Shown here piece by piece: positions 6,106 through 13,604 of a stretch of DNA of 13,604 bases. The notes under the pieces were generated by a model. That model ran no database searches. It saw nothing but the letters and a program-made list of their open reading frames with translations, and was not told the DNA's origin. This stretch comes from Bacillota bacterium (GTDB lineage Bacteria > Bacillota > Clostridia > Acetivibrionales > DSM-1351): assembly GCA_023416275.1 (NCBI GenBank), contig JAEZIB010000151.1, positions 1-13,604 of the forward strand, in the 5' to 3' direction. A program made the translations under genes and the position numbers. How positions within the stretch are numbered: the first letter of the stretch is position 1; the number at the start of each line of letters is the position of its first letter.

Positions 6106-6894
6106 GTGCAGATACCATTAGGTATGTTGCTGAATAGTGTGGAGCTTTTTCTCCTTATATTTGTTAGAATGACAGGCTTGTTTGTTATTGCTCCGATTTT
6201 TGGCCGTAATATGCCTACTTATGTTAAGATTGGAATTGCCTTAACTACAGCTATTTTAATGGCAAGTGTTGTAAAGGTAGATCATATTATTGAGATTAAT
6301 GGATACCTGCTTTATGCATTTTATATAATTAAAGAATTTATCGTTGGACTTGTGATTGGTTTTGTTGCTTATGCACTTTTTACAAGCATTTATATTGCAG
6401 GTCAGATAATTGATATGCAGATTGGATTTGGTATGGTTAATGTTTTTGATCCTGTTACAAACATTCAGGTTCCAATAACTGCTAATCTTTATTATATGGT
6501 AGCTATGTTGATATTTTTAGCAACAAATGGTCATCATGTATTAATAAAAGCACTTTATCAGAGCTTTAGACTTGTACCAATTGCAAGTGCAGGTATGGGA
6601 CCTAATATGAAGGATAATATTATAGAAGTTTTTCAGCAGATGTTTTCAATAGGATTTAAAATAGCTGCTCCAATTGTAGCTGCTATTTTGATTGCAGATG
6701 TAGTATTAGGTATAATATCAAAAACCATACCACAGATGAACGTATTTGTTTTAGGTATGCCATTGAAAATATTAGTTGGATTAATTTTAATTATGATTAC
6801 AATACCAGCTTTTATATACATTGTAACTATGTTAACAGATAAAATGAATATAGATATATTCAAATTTTTAAAGGACATGGGGAGTAATCCTTAA
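6106..6894 (+). CDS. fliR: Flagellar export gate protein FliR
   Basis: A 262-residue integral membrane protein, the normal size. One FliR joins five FliP and four FliQ in the export gate. Several hydrophobic segments span the protein (for example about 10-30, 40-57, 70-100, 127-145, 180-207, 215-245). Family motifs include FVRMTGLFVIAPIFGRNMPTY near the N-terminus, GQIIDMQIGFGMVNVFDP in the middle and VFVLGMPLKILVGLILI near the end. The start is GTG at 6106, preceded by TTAGGAG at 6091-6097 with 8 bases of spacing; the overlapping ATG at 6104 is in another frame. flhB follows closely. In some clostridia fliR and flhB are fused; here they are separate. Confidence 0.95.
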   Translation: MQIPLGMLLNSVELFLLIFVRMTGLFVIAPIFGRNMPTYVKIGIALTTAILMASVVKVDHIIEINGYLLYAFYIIKEFIVGLVIGFVAYALFTSIYIAGQIIDMQIGFGMVNVFDPVTNIQVPITANLYYMVAMLIFLATNGHHVLIKALYQSFRLVPIASAGMGPNMKDNIIEVFQQMFSIGFKIAAPIVAAILIADVVLGIISKTIPQMNVFVLGMPLKILVGLILIMITIPAFIYIVTMLTDKMNIDIFKFLKDMGSNP

Positions 6895-6938
6895 AGGACG
6901 CTCAATGGACAAATGAGTTACTAGTTTTGGAGGTTGGG

Positions 6939-8075
6939 ATGAGAAAAACCATTGATGAAAGTCTGTTTAAAAGGGATTATGGTGATTTACAGCTAAATTA
7001 TCAACTCTTTGCGGCAGGAGGAGATGACAAAACAGAAAAAGCAACTCCTAAAAAAAAGAGTGATGCCAGAAAAAAAGGACAGGTATTTCAAAGCAGAGAG
7101 ATGTCTGCCGCACTGATTTTAATTATTATGATTGTTACATTAAAAGCTCTAGGCTCAAATTTATATGGTCAGATTACTTTATATATGAAAAATGCTTTTT
7201 CTGAATATGTAAAAGTAACAGGTCAATTTGATCTTAACATGGTAATGAAGCTTTTTATTGAGGCATTAATAGTTTTAGCAAAGACAGTGTTGCCTTTACT
7301 TATAGTGGCTGCTTTAGCAGCTGTAATAGTTGGTTATGCTCAGGTTGGTTATCTGTTTACTTTTGAGACATTAAAAGTTAAAGGTGATAGGATAAATCCA
7401 TTAAGCGGATTTAAAAGAATATTTTCAGTGCGCTCACTGGTTGAGTTACTGAAATCTATAATTAAAATAGTTATAGTTGTGTGGGTTGCTTATTCTTATT
7501 TAAAATCAAAGACAAATGAAGTCATAGCTCTAATGGATGCAGATTTATTTGGTATATTATCGTTCATTGGAGATGCAACATTTAATGTTGGAATTAAAAT
7601 ATCAATTGCAATGGTCATTCTAGGGTTTGCAGATTTCCTTTATCAGAAATTTGACTACGAAAAGAATTTAAGAATGACAAAGCAGGAAGTTAAAGATGAA
7701 TATAAGCAGACTGAAGGTAATCCTGAAATTAAAGGGAAAATCAAGCAGAAACAGCGCCAAATGTCTATGAAGCGAATGATGCAGGATGTGCCAAAGGCTG
7801 ATGTAGTAATAACAAATCCTACACATTTTGCTGTAGCTATTAAATATGATTTAGAAAAAGCGAGTGCTCCGTTTGTTATAGCAAAGGGTCAGGATTATAT
7901 AGCCCTTAGAATCAAACAGATTGCTACAGAAAATAAAGTACAACTTGTTGAAAATAAGCCTTTAGCCAGAACATTATATAGTACTGTTGATATTGGAGAG
8001 GCTATACCACCTGAATTATATCAGGCTGTTGCTGAAATATTAGCATTTGTATATAAACTTAAGAATGGAAGATAA
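6939..8075 (+). CDS. flhB: Flagellar export switch protein FlhB
   Basis: A 378-residue membrane protein that changes export specificity from rod/hook to filament proteins after self-cleavage. The cleavage motif NPTH is intact at about residues 293-296 (VITNPTHFAVAIKYD). The order is: an N-terminal extension of about 28 residues, the conserved KTEKATPKKKSDARKKGQ basic region, four membrane segments (about 55-75, 105-135, 170-190, 215-232), the FDYEKNLRMTKQEVKDEYK connector, then the cytoplasmic domain. I chose ATG 6939 with GGAGG at 6929-6933; a TTG at 6927 in the same frame overlaps that ribosome binding site and is unlikely. The extension before KTEKAT contains LQLNYQLFA, a hydrophobic patch often seen in clostridial FlhB. 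Confidence 0.96.
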   Translation: MRKTIDESLFKRDYGDLQLNYQLFAAGGDDKTEKATPKKKSDARKKGQVFQSREMSAALILIIMIVTLKALGSNLYGQITLYMKNAFSEYVKVTGQFDLNMVMKLFIEALIVLAKTVLPLLIVAALAAVIVGYAQVGYLFTFETLKVKGDRINPLSGFKRIFSVRSLVELLKSIIKIVIVVWVAYSYLKSKTNEVIALMDADLFGILSFIGDATFNVGIKISIAMVILGFADFLYQKFDYEKNLRMTKQEVKDEYKQTEGNPEIKGKIKQKQRQMSMKRMMQDVPKADVVITNPTHFAVAIKYDLEKASAPFVIAKGQDYIALRIKQIATENKVQLVENKPLARTLYSTVDIGEAIPPELYQAVAEILAFVYKLKNGR

Positions 8076-8119
8076 TGTTGTTTATAATGTGAATTATTAA
8101 TTGAAGGGGGGGCCGAAAA

Positions 8120-10144
8120 ATGGCGAAATTAAATAGCTTATTCATACCGCTTGTTGTTATTCTTTCTATTTTAAATCTTATTTTGCCAATTCCGGCATTT
8201 CTGTTAGACTTATTGTTAGCATTTAATATAGTTCTTGCTGCTGTTATACTACTAAACACTATATATTTAAAAACAGCACTTGATTTATCAATTTTCCCAA
8301 CACTACTTGTAATTACAACAATATACAGACTTTCATTAAATGTAACAGCAACAAAGCTTATTTTAGCGGAAGGACATGCCGGAGACGTTATCAGAGGTTT
8401 TGGTTATATGGTCGGCAGAAATAATTTGGTAGTTGGTTTTGTTGTATATATCATTATAATGCTTGTTAATTTTCTTGTAATTACAAAAGGTTCTGAAAGA
8501 GTTGCAGAAGTTGCTGCAAGATTTACTTTGGATGCTATGCCTGGTAAGCAGATGGCAATTGATGCAGACTTAAATACTGGATTAATAAGTGAAGGCGAAG
8601 CTAAGGAACGTAGAAAGAGAGTTCAAAGAGAAGCAGATTTTTACGGCTCAATGGATGGTGCCAGTAAATTTGTAAAAAATGACGCAATTGCTGGAATTAT
8701 TATTACTATTATTAATATTGCAGGTGGTTTGATAATTGGTGTCGTAATGAGGGGCGAACCTATTGGAGAAGCTCTTGCTAACTATACCATTTTAACAATT
8801 GGTGATGGTCTTGTAAGTCAGATACCCGCACTTATGCTATCAGTTGCAACCAGCTTTATTGTAACTAGGGCAGGGGCTGATTCAGAGCTCAGTAGTGATT
8901 TTGTAAGGCAGCTATTTTATAACCCAAAGGTTTTATATATTTCAGCAGTAATTAGTTTAGCTATGTCACCCTTCTTTACACCGATACCTTTTATTATCCT
9001 TTCAATAACCTTATTTTTTATAGCTACAAAGCAAAAACAGTTACAAAAGGAAGCTGTTAAGGAAGAAGAGGTTCAGATACAGGAAAGTGAAGTTGATGAA
9101 ATAAGAAAGCCGGAGAATGTTGTAAGCCTTTTACAGGTAGATCCTATAGAATTAGAGTTCGGATATGGAATAATACCTTTAGCTGATGCAAATCAGGGCG
9201 GAGATTTATTAGATAGAGTTGTATTAATTAGAAGGCAATTAGCACTTGAATTAGGTATGCTTGTTCCTGTTATCAGGCTTAGAGATAATATCCAGATAGG
9301 CCCAAATGAGTATATTATTAAGATTAAGGGTACAGAGGTAGCTAGTGGCGAACTGTTGTTTGATTACTTTATGGCAATGAATTCTGGTGGGGCAGAAGAG
9401 GAGCTAGAGGGCATAAAAACCACTGAACCTGCATTTGGCTTACCAGCGATTTGGATTCAGGAGGGACAAAGGGATAAGGCGGAAATGCTTGGGTATACAG
9501 TTGTTGACCCTCCATCAATAATTGCTACTCATTTGACAGAAGTTATCAAGAAATATTCACATGAATTGTTGGGTAGGCAAGAAGTTCAAACACTTGTTGA
9601 CAATTTAAAGCAAAGCTATCCTGCTATTGTTGATGAGTTAGTTCCTAAATTAATGAGTGTAGGTGAGATACAAAAAGTTCTTGCAAACTTATTAAAAGAG
9701 GGCGTATCTATTAGAGATATGGTTACTATAATGGAAACTTTGGCCGATTATTCACCAATGACTCATGATGTAGATATGCTTACAGAATATGTAAGGCAGG
9801 CTCTTGGAAGATCTATTTCTCAGAAATTCTTTAATGAGGATTCAAATGTAATTACAATAGATCCAAAGGTAGAACAAATGATTTTGGATTCAATACAAAA
9901 AACAGAATTTGGTTCATATTTGGCTCTGGATCCTGCTGTTTCAAATACAATTATAAATAATTTATCAAAAAATGTTCAGAAGCTACTAAAGCTTGGTAGC
10001 CAGCCAATTGTACTAGCATCGCCAATAGTAAGATTATACGTTAAGAAGCTTACAGAGAATGTTATACCGGGATTAGTAGTTTTATCCTATAATGAAATTG
10101 ATTCGTCAGTAGAAATTAAATCTGTAGGCACTGTGAGTGTATAA
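8120..10144 (+). CDS. flhA: Flagellar export platform protein FlhA
   Basis: A 674-residue protein, close to the usual length of about 690. It forms a nonameric ring below the export gate, takes part in proton-driven export and docks chaperone-substrate complexes. The N-terminal half, about 1-315, is membrane-embedded. It includes TIYRLSLNVTATKLIL, and the FHIPEP-type signature at about 136-172 (TLDAMPGKQMAIDADLNTG followed by EAKERRKRVQREADFYG) with its conserved charged residues. A charged linker at about 316-345 leads to the cytoplasmic domain, with conserved PAIWI, AEMLGYTVVDPPSIIATHLTE and LKEGVSIRDMVTIMETLADY. The start is ATG 8120 behind AAGGGGGGG at 8104-8112. No truncation or frameshift is seen. 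Confidence 0.97.
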   Translation: MAKLNSLFIPLVVILSILNLILPIPAFLLDLLLAFNIVLAAVILLNTIYLKTALDLSIFPTLLVITTIYRLSLNVTATKLILAEGHAGDVIRGFGYMVGRNNLVVGFVVYIIIMLVNFLVITKGSERVAEVAARFTLDAMPGKQMAIDADLNTGLISEGEAKERRKRVQREADFYGSMDGASKFVKNDAIAGIIITIINIAGGLIIGVVMRGEPIGEALANYTILTIGDGLVSQIPALMLSVATSFIVTRAGADSELSSDFVRQLFYNPKVLYISAVISLAMSPFFTPIPFIILSITLFFIATKQKQLQKEAVKEEEVQIQESEVDEIRKPENVVSLLQVDPIELEFGYGIIPLADANQGGDLLDRVVLIRRQLALELGMLVPVIRLRDNIQIGPNEYIIKIKGTEVASGELLFDYFMAMNSGGAEEELEGIKTTEPAFGLPAIWIQEGQRDKAEMLGYTVVDPPSIIATHLTEVIKKYSHELLGRQEVQTLVDNLKQSYPAIVDELVPKLMSVGEIQKVLANLLKEGVSIRDMVTIMETLADYSPMTHDVDMLTEYVRQALGRSISQKFFNEDSNVITIDPKVEQMILDSIQKTEFGSYLALDPAVSNTIINNLSKNVQKLLKLGSQPIVLASPIVRLYVKKLTENVIPGLVVLSYNEIDSSVEIKSVGTVSV

Positions 10145-10171
10145 CATAACAGACTATTGGAGGACATAGTT

Positions 10172-10195
10172 TTGAGAATTACTTATGGAGGCTAA
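10172..10195 (+). CDS. Possible 7-codon leader peptide upstream of flhF
   Basis: A TTG at 10172 is preceded by GGAGGA at 10159-10164 with 7 bases of spacing, better than many real sites in this window. It would encode MRITYGG and stop at 10193-10195, directly across the flhF ribosome binding site (GGAGG 10187-10191). This would place a terminating ribosome on the flhF start site and could couple flhF translation to flhA. There is no homology support for so short a peptide and it may be chance in purine-rich sequence. Confidence 0.25.
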   Translation: MRITYGG

Positions 10196-10198
10196 TCT

Positions 10199-11365
10199 AT
10201 GAAAATTAAGCGTTATATGGGTAAGGATACACAAGAAGCATTATTAAAGGTAAAGATGGATCTTGGGAATAATGCAATAATATTAAATACAAAAAAAGTG
10301 AGGCAGAAGGGTATAAAAAAGTATTTTACTAGTCCGATGATTGAGGTAATGGCAGCTATTGATGATGATACTAGTAAAATAAAAGAACATGAATTAACAA
10401 AAATAACACCTGCTGCTGACACTACAAATTTATCTAAAACTATTTTGTCGCAAAAAGAGGGAAATTTTACAGAGTTAGAGAATAAAGTAAATAATATAGA
10501 AAAAGTACTTGATAAAATAATGGATGCTGTCAATCCGGATAATAAAAATAGTAAAAATAATAAAAACGAGGAAGATAAATTACCTCAGATTTTTCAACTA
10601 TTATATAATAATCTTATAAAAAATGAAGTTGAACAAGATATAGCAAGAGATATTATTGCTCAGGTGGAAAAAAGAAGTAATCCCAGAGATATAAATGATG
10701 CAACGCTTGTAATGCATTCAGTTATCTCTTCCTTATTAGGTAAATCGGAACCAATTAATTTTAGAACAGATGGAAAACCAACAGTTATACTTTTTGTTGG
10801 ACCAACAGGGGTGGGAAAGACAACAACATTGGCAAAGCTGGCTGCTTCATTTATGCTGGCAGAAAACAAGGATATAGGGTTAATTACAGCAGATACTTAT
10901 AGAATTTCTGCAGTTGAACAGCTAAAAACATATGCTGAAATATTAGGAATTCCAATAACAGTTGCGTATTCAGTAGCTGAGATTCAAAATGAGATAGACA
11001 AATACAGTGATAAAGATGTTATATTAATTGATACAGCAGGGTGTAGCTACAAAGATAAGCAAAAATTTGATGAACTGAAAATGTTGATTGAGACATGCGA
11101 TGCAGATGATGTGTTTTTGGTATTAAGTACAACAGCTAGTTCGAGGAATTTAAAGGATATTATTAAAAACTATAGTTTTATACCAAATTATAAGCTTATT
11201 TTTACAAAGGTTGATGAAACTTCGGCTTATGGAAGTATACTAAATACAAAGTGTTTTTCAAATAAAAATCTTTCGTATATAACAAATGGACAAAATGTTC
11301 CAGATGATATTGAAATTGTAAATGTTGATAAGCTTTCAAAAAATTTATTGGGACATAATAATTAG
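10199..11365 (+). CDS. flhF: Flagellar SRP-family GTPase FlhF
   Basis: A 388-residue GTPase of the Ffh/FtsY (SRP) family that sets flagellar position and helps begin basal body assembly. A basic N-terminal B domain, about 1-120, starts MKIKRYMGKDTQEALLKVK and ends in an Asn/Lys-rich linker. The N domain is at about 125-190 and the G domain from about 194. Visible GTPase motifs are G1 GPTGVGKTTT (201-210), G2 ADTYRISAVEQL (231-242), G3 DTAGCS (278-283), G4 TKVDET (336-341) and a G5-like ITNGQNVPDD. The Cys at 282 replaces the Arg usual in the DTAGR motif of this family. The start is ATG 10199 behind GGAGG at 10187-10191. flhG, its partner, follows after 41 bases. Confidence 0.94.
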   Translation: MKIKRYMGKDTQEALLKVKMDLGNNAIILNTKKVRQKGIKKYFTSPMIEVMAAIDDDTSKIKEHELTKITPAADTTNLSKTILSQKEGNFTELENKVNNIEKVLDKIMDAVNPDNKNSKNNKNEEDKLPQIFQLLYNNLIKNEVEQDIARDIIAQVEKRSNPRDINDATLVMHSVISSLLGKSEPINFRTDGKPTVILFVGPTGVGKTTTLAKLAASFMLAENKDIGLITADTYRISAVEQLKTYAEILGIPITVAYSVAEIQNEIDKYSDKDVILIDTAGCSYKDKQKFDELKMLIETCDADDVFLVLSTTASSRNLKDIIKNYSFIPNYKLIFTKVDETSAYGSILNTKCFSNKNLSYITNGQNVPDDIEIVNVDKLSKNLLGHNN

Positions 11366-11406
11366 TATTGATATAAATTGTGCCTAAATGGAGCGTGGAG
11401 GTTATT

Positions 11407-12333
11407 ATGATAGATCAAGCTGAGAAGTTAAGAGATATTGTTAATAATAAAAAAAGAGAATCTAACGACAGCTCTTCTCAGAAAGTCAATCATTTGTTTC
11501 CTGCGGCAAATGCTGTAGGTCATGCAAAGGTAATTACTATCACAAGTGGTAAAGGTGGGGTTGGTAAAACCAGTGTTACTGTTAACCTTGCTATTGCATT
11601 AAGTCAGAGGGGCTATAGAGTTGTAATAATAGATGCTGATTTAGGATTGTCTAATATTGATGTTGTTTTTGGAATTGTTCCAAAATATTCTTTACTTGAT
11701 TTAGTTAACTGCAATAAGGGTATATTAGATATATTATGTGAAGGACCTAATAATATCAAGTTTATTTCTGGAGGTTCAGGTGTACAGGAATTAATAAACC
11801 TTGATAAAAATTCATTAGAAAACTTTATCGCAAATATGTCTTTGTTGGATCATATAGCAGATTATATTTTGGTTGATACAGGAGCTGGGCTTTCAGATAC
11901 AGTTATGGATTTCGTAATATCTGCTGAGGAGGTAATTTTAGTTGTTACACCTGAGCCAACATCAATTACAGACGCTTATGCTGTTGTCAAAACAGTAGCG
12001 AGGATAAAGAAGGACTGTAATATAAATGTACTAATAAATAGAGCAGACAGTGAAATTGAAGCTAAAAATGTATATAATAATTTTTCAACTGTAGCAGAAA
12101 GGTTTTTGTCGATGAAATTAAATGCAATAGGTTATTTACCATATGATCATTCGTTTACAAAGTCTGTAAAGATGCAAAAACCTTATATACTCAATTATCC
12201 AAAAAGTAATACCAGTAAGATGATTAGTGATATTGCAGAGGTATTTATAAAAAATAAATCAGAACATACAAATATTGTACAACCTGGAATAAAGGGATTT
12301 ATTAATAGATTTGTTGGCTTGTTTACTAATTGA
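11407..12333 (+). CDS. flhG: MinD-like ATPase FlhG (YlxH), flagellar number regulator
   Basis: A 308-residue ParA/MinD-type ATPase that pairs with FlhF; its N-terminus activates FlhF GTPase and it limits or spaces flagella. The activator motif DQAEKLR is at residues 3-9. The deviant Walker A motif GKGGVGKTS is at 48-56 with the signature lysine K49, followed by VVIIDADLGLSNIDV (Walker A') and the Walker B-like LVDTGAG. The C-terminus ends in IKGFINRFVGLFTN, a likely amphipathic membrane-targeting helix as in MinD. I chose ATG 11407 because GGAGG at 11397-11401 lies 5 bases upstream and the protein then begins at the conserved DQA motif; a GTG at 11380 would add nine unrelated residues. No PilZ/YcgR gene follows, although one often does in related operons. 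Confidence 0.95.
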   Translation: MIDQAEKLRDIVNNKKRESNDSSSQKVNHLFPAANAVGHAKVITITSGKGGVGKTSVTVNLAIALSQRGYRVVIIDADLGLSNIDVVFGIVPKYSLLDLVNCNKGILDILCEGPNNIKFISGGSGVQELINLDKNSLENFIANMSLLDHIADYILVDTGAGLSDTVMDFVISAEEVILVVTPEPTSITDAYAVVKTVARIKKDCNINVLINRADSEIEAKNVYNNFSTVAERFLSMKLNAIGYLPYDHSFTKSVKMQKPYILNYPKSNTSKMISDIAEVFIKNKSEHTNIVQPGIKGFINRFVGLFTN

Positions 12334-12347
12334 CATAGTGATATACT
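12319..12347 (+). promoter_or_regulatory. Candidate sigma-A promoter for cheB-cheA (extended -10)
   Basis: TTGTTT at 12319-12324 and TATACT at 12342-12347 are separated by 17 bases, and TG at 12339-12340 forms an extended -10 (TGATATACT). The site lies over the end of flhG and would start transcription in the 95-base gap before cheB. The -35 is a weak match. A separate TATAAT at 12347-12352 has no well-spaced -35. AT-rich DNA gives such matches by chance. Confidence 0.3.
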
Positions 12348-12428
12348 ATAATTAGATAAAAAACGCGAAAATCAGAAAAATGTGTCGAAAAAGCGTAAAA
12401 CATTACTTTTATTAGAGCTGAGGTAACT

Positions 12429-13496
12429 ATGGATTTTAAAACAAAGAAAAGTAATGCAATAAAGGTATTAGTTGTAGATGACTCTGCATTTATGAGAAAA
12501 GTTCTGTCAGATATAATAGAATCTGATATGTCACTTACTGTTATCGGGACTGCAACAGACGGAAAAGATGCACTTAGCAAGATTAATTTGCTAAATCCAG
12601 ATGTCGTTACCTTAGATGTTGAGATGCCAGTTATGGATGGCATCAACTGCTTAAGAGAGATTATGATTAAATCTCCAAAGCCTGTAATTATGATCAGCAG
12701 CGGAACCAGTTATGGAGCAGAATTAACTATTAAGGCATTAGACGAAGGAGCAGTTGATTTTATTGCAAAGCCCAAAAATATATTTGACATTAAAAATGAA
12801 AAGGCACGTATTGAAATAATAGAAAAAATAACAGTTGCACATAATATTGGGAAAAAGAGTTATAAAAGTTATAATGGCTATATTAGTGAAAAAGTAGTTA
12901 AAAATAATGCTACATTAAAATATATAATTGCTATCGGATGTTCTACAGGAGGGCCAAAAGCGTTACAGAGTGTAATACCGTATTTGCCGGAAAATTTGCC
13001 AGCCGCTGTTTTAATAGTACAGCATATGCCTCCCGGTTTTACAAACACTTTAGCTGAAAGGCTTGATGCAAAAAGCAAAGTAGTGGTAAGAGAGGCTACA
13101 AATAAAGAAAAGCTATTAGCTGGTCATGTTTATATCGCACCAGGTGATTATCATATGCTATTAGAAACTAGTACTAACGGCGATATATTAATTAACCTTG
13201 ATAAATCTCCGCCTGTTGGTGGACATAGGCCCTCAGTTGATGTAATGATGAACTCACTTTCGGATACAGGGTTTAAAAATATAATAGGTGTAATATTAAC
13301 AGGTATGGGGGCTGATGGTAGTATTGGTGTTAAGAAATTGAAAGACATTAACAAAGGTTTTATTATAGCTCAGGATGAGGAATCAAGTGTTGTTTATGGC
13401 ATGCCTAAGATGGCATATCAGACAGGAGCAGTAGATAAGGTAGTATCGCTTAGTAAGATTTCAGACGAAATTATTCAATTCTTGGAGGTGCGTTAG
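12429..13496 (+). CDS. cheB: Chemoreceptor glutamate methylesterase/deamidase CheB
   Basis: A 355-residue two-domain enzyme that removes methyl groups from, and deamidates, chemoreceptors for adaptation. The N-terminal receiver (about 10-130) has D17/D18, phosphoacceptor D63 in TLDVEMPVMDG, S90/S91 near the switch position and K114 in AKP; CheA phosphorylates it. After a linker, the esterase domain (about 160-355) shows the catalytic triad S172 in GCSTGGP, H199 in VQHMPPGF and D296 in LTGMGADG. All catalytic residues are present. The start is ATG 12429 with TGAGGT at 12419-12424 (4-base spacing). Its stop is one base before the cheA start, so the two are coupled. The partner methyltransferase gene cheR is not in this window. 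Confidence 0.97.
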   Translation: MDFKTKKSNAIKVLVVDDSAFMRKVLSDIIESDMSLTVIGTATDGKDALSKINLLNPDVVTLDVEMPVMDGINCLREIMIKSPKPVIMISSGTSYGAELTIKALDEGAVDFIAKPKNIFDIKNEKARIEIIEKITVAHNIGKKSYKSYNGYISEKVVKNNATLKYIIAIGCSTGGPKALQSVIPYLPENLPAAVLIVQHMPPGFTNTLAERLDAKSKVVVREATNKEKLLAGHVYIAPGDYHMLLETSTNGDILINLDKSPPVGGHRPSVDVMMNSLSDTGFKNIIGVILTGMGADGSIGVKKLKDINKGFIIAQDEESSVVYGMPKMAYQTGAVDKVVSLSKISDEIIQFLEVR

Positions 13497-13497
13497 T

Positions 13498-13604
13498 ATG
13501 GATATGACTCAGTATTTACAAATATTTATTGAAGAATCAAATGAACATGTGCAAAGCTTAAATCAATCTCTTTTGCAGCTTGAAAAGGACCCTGAGGACA
13601 AGGA
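13498..13604 (+). CDS. cheA: Chemotaxis histidine kinase CheA, N-terminal fragment (3' end outside window)
   Basis: Only the first 35 codons are present. They encode the start of the P1 phosphotransfer (Hpt) domain: MDMTQYLQIFIEESNEHVQS then a LNQSLLQLEKDPED helix, the characteristic first helices of CheA. The phosphorylated histidine, normally near residue 45-50, lies just beyond the window end. The start is ATG 13498, with GGAGGTG at 13484-13490 inside the end of cheB. Position after cheB agrees. The rest of the kinase cannot be judged. Confidence 0.9.
   Translation, partial: MDMTQYLQIFIEESNEHVQSLNQSLLQLEKDPEDK

Noticed and set aside
12330..12352. TTGACA and TATAAT, both perfect hexamers, before cheB
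   Set aside because: The spacing is only 11 bases, too short for a sigma-A promoter; the extended -10 reading with TTGTTT was kept instead at low confidence.
12357..12391. Sigma-D (sigma-28) type promoter before cheB
   Set aside because: TAAA and a GTCGAAAA segment are present but about 23 bases apart instead of about 15, and the -10 match to GCCGATAA is partial.
12326..12646. - strand frame spanning the flhG-cheB gap
   Set aside because: Most of it is opposite the CheB receiver domain, the translation has no recognisable motif and no good ribosome binding site was seen.

Overview
The window is one arm of a large flagellar and chemotaxis operon from a low-GC, AT-rich Gram-positive bacterium, most likely a Clostridia member. 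The evidence is strong GGAGG-type ribosome binding sites, several TTG and GTG starts, an FlbD gene beside flgE, a CheC-like FliY in place of a short FliN, and the FlhF/FlhG pair followed by cheB and cheA. I cannot name a species from sequence alone. All real genes are on the + strand. I see no tRNA, rRNA, CRISPR array, insertion sequence or phage gene.

Layout. Bases 1-511 hold the 3' end of the hook gene flgE, followed by a strong hairpin and the small gene flbD. Next comes the switch block: fliL, fliM, fliY and cheY (927-4094). A 185-base gap with a long two-part stem-loop separates it from the type III export gate genes fliO, fliP, fliQ, fliR, flhB and flhA (4280-10144). The placement and number-control pair flhF and flhG follows (10199-12333). 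A short gap with a possible promoter leads to cheB and the first 35 codons of cheA, where the window ends.

How the genes work together. FliP, FliQ and FliR form the export gate core, with FliO as assembly factor; FlhB switches substrate class and FlhA is the main export platform. Through this gate go the hook subunits (FlgE) and later the filament. FliM and FliY form the C-ring switch. Phospho-CheY binds the N-terminal peptides of FliM and FliY, and FliY also carries two intact CheC-type phosphatase motifs to remove the signal. CheA supplies phosphate to CheY and CheB; CheB demethylates receptors for adaptation. FliL supports the stator. FlhF and FlhG set where and how many flagella are built.

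This is largely a classical locus and I did not find a clearly new system. The parts worth a second look are mostly non-coding: structured gaps between genes that are otherwise closely spaced, a near-duplicate of the fliO translation start lying in the fliQ-fliR gap, a possible seven-codon leader before flhF, a tandem QQPMM repeat in FliY, and a Cys in place of the usual Arg in the FlhF G3 motif.
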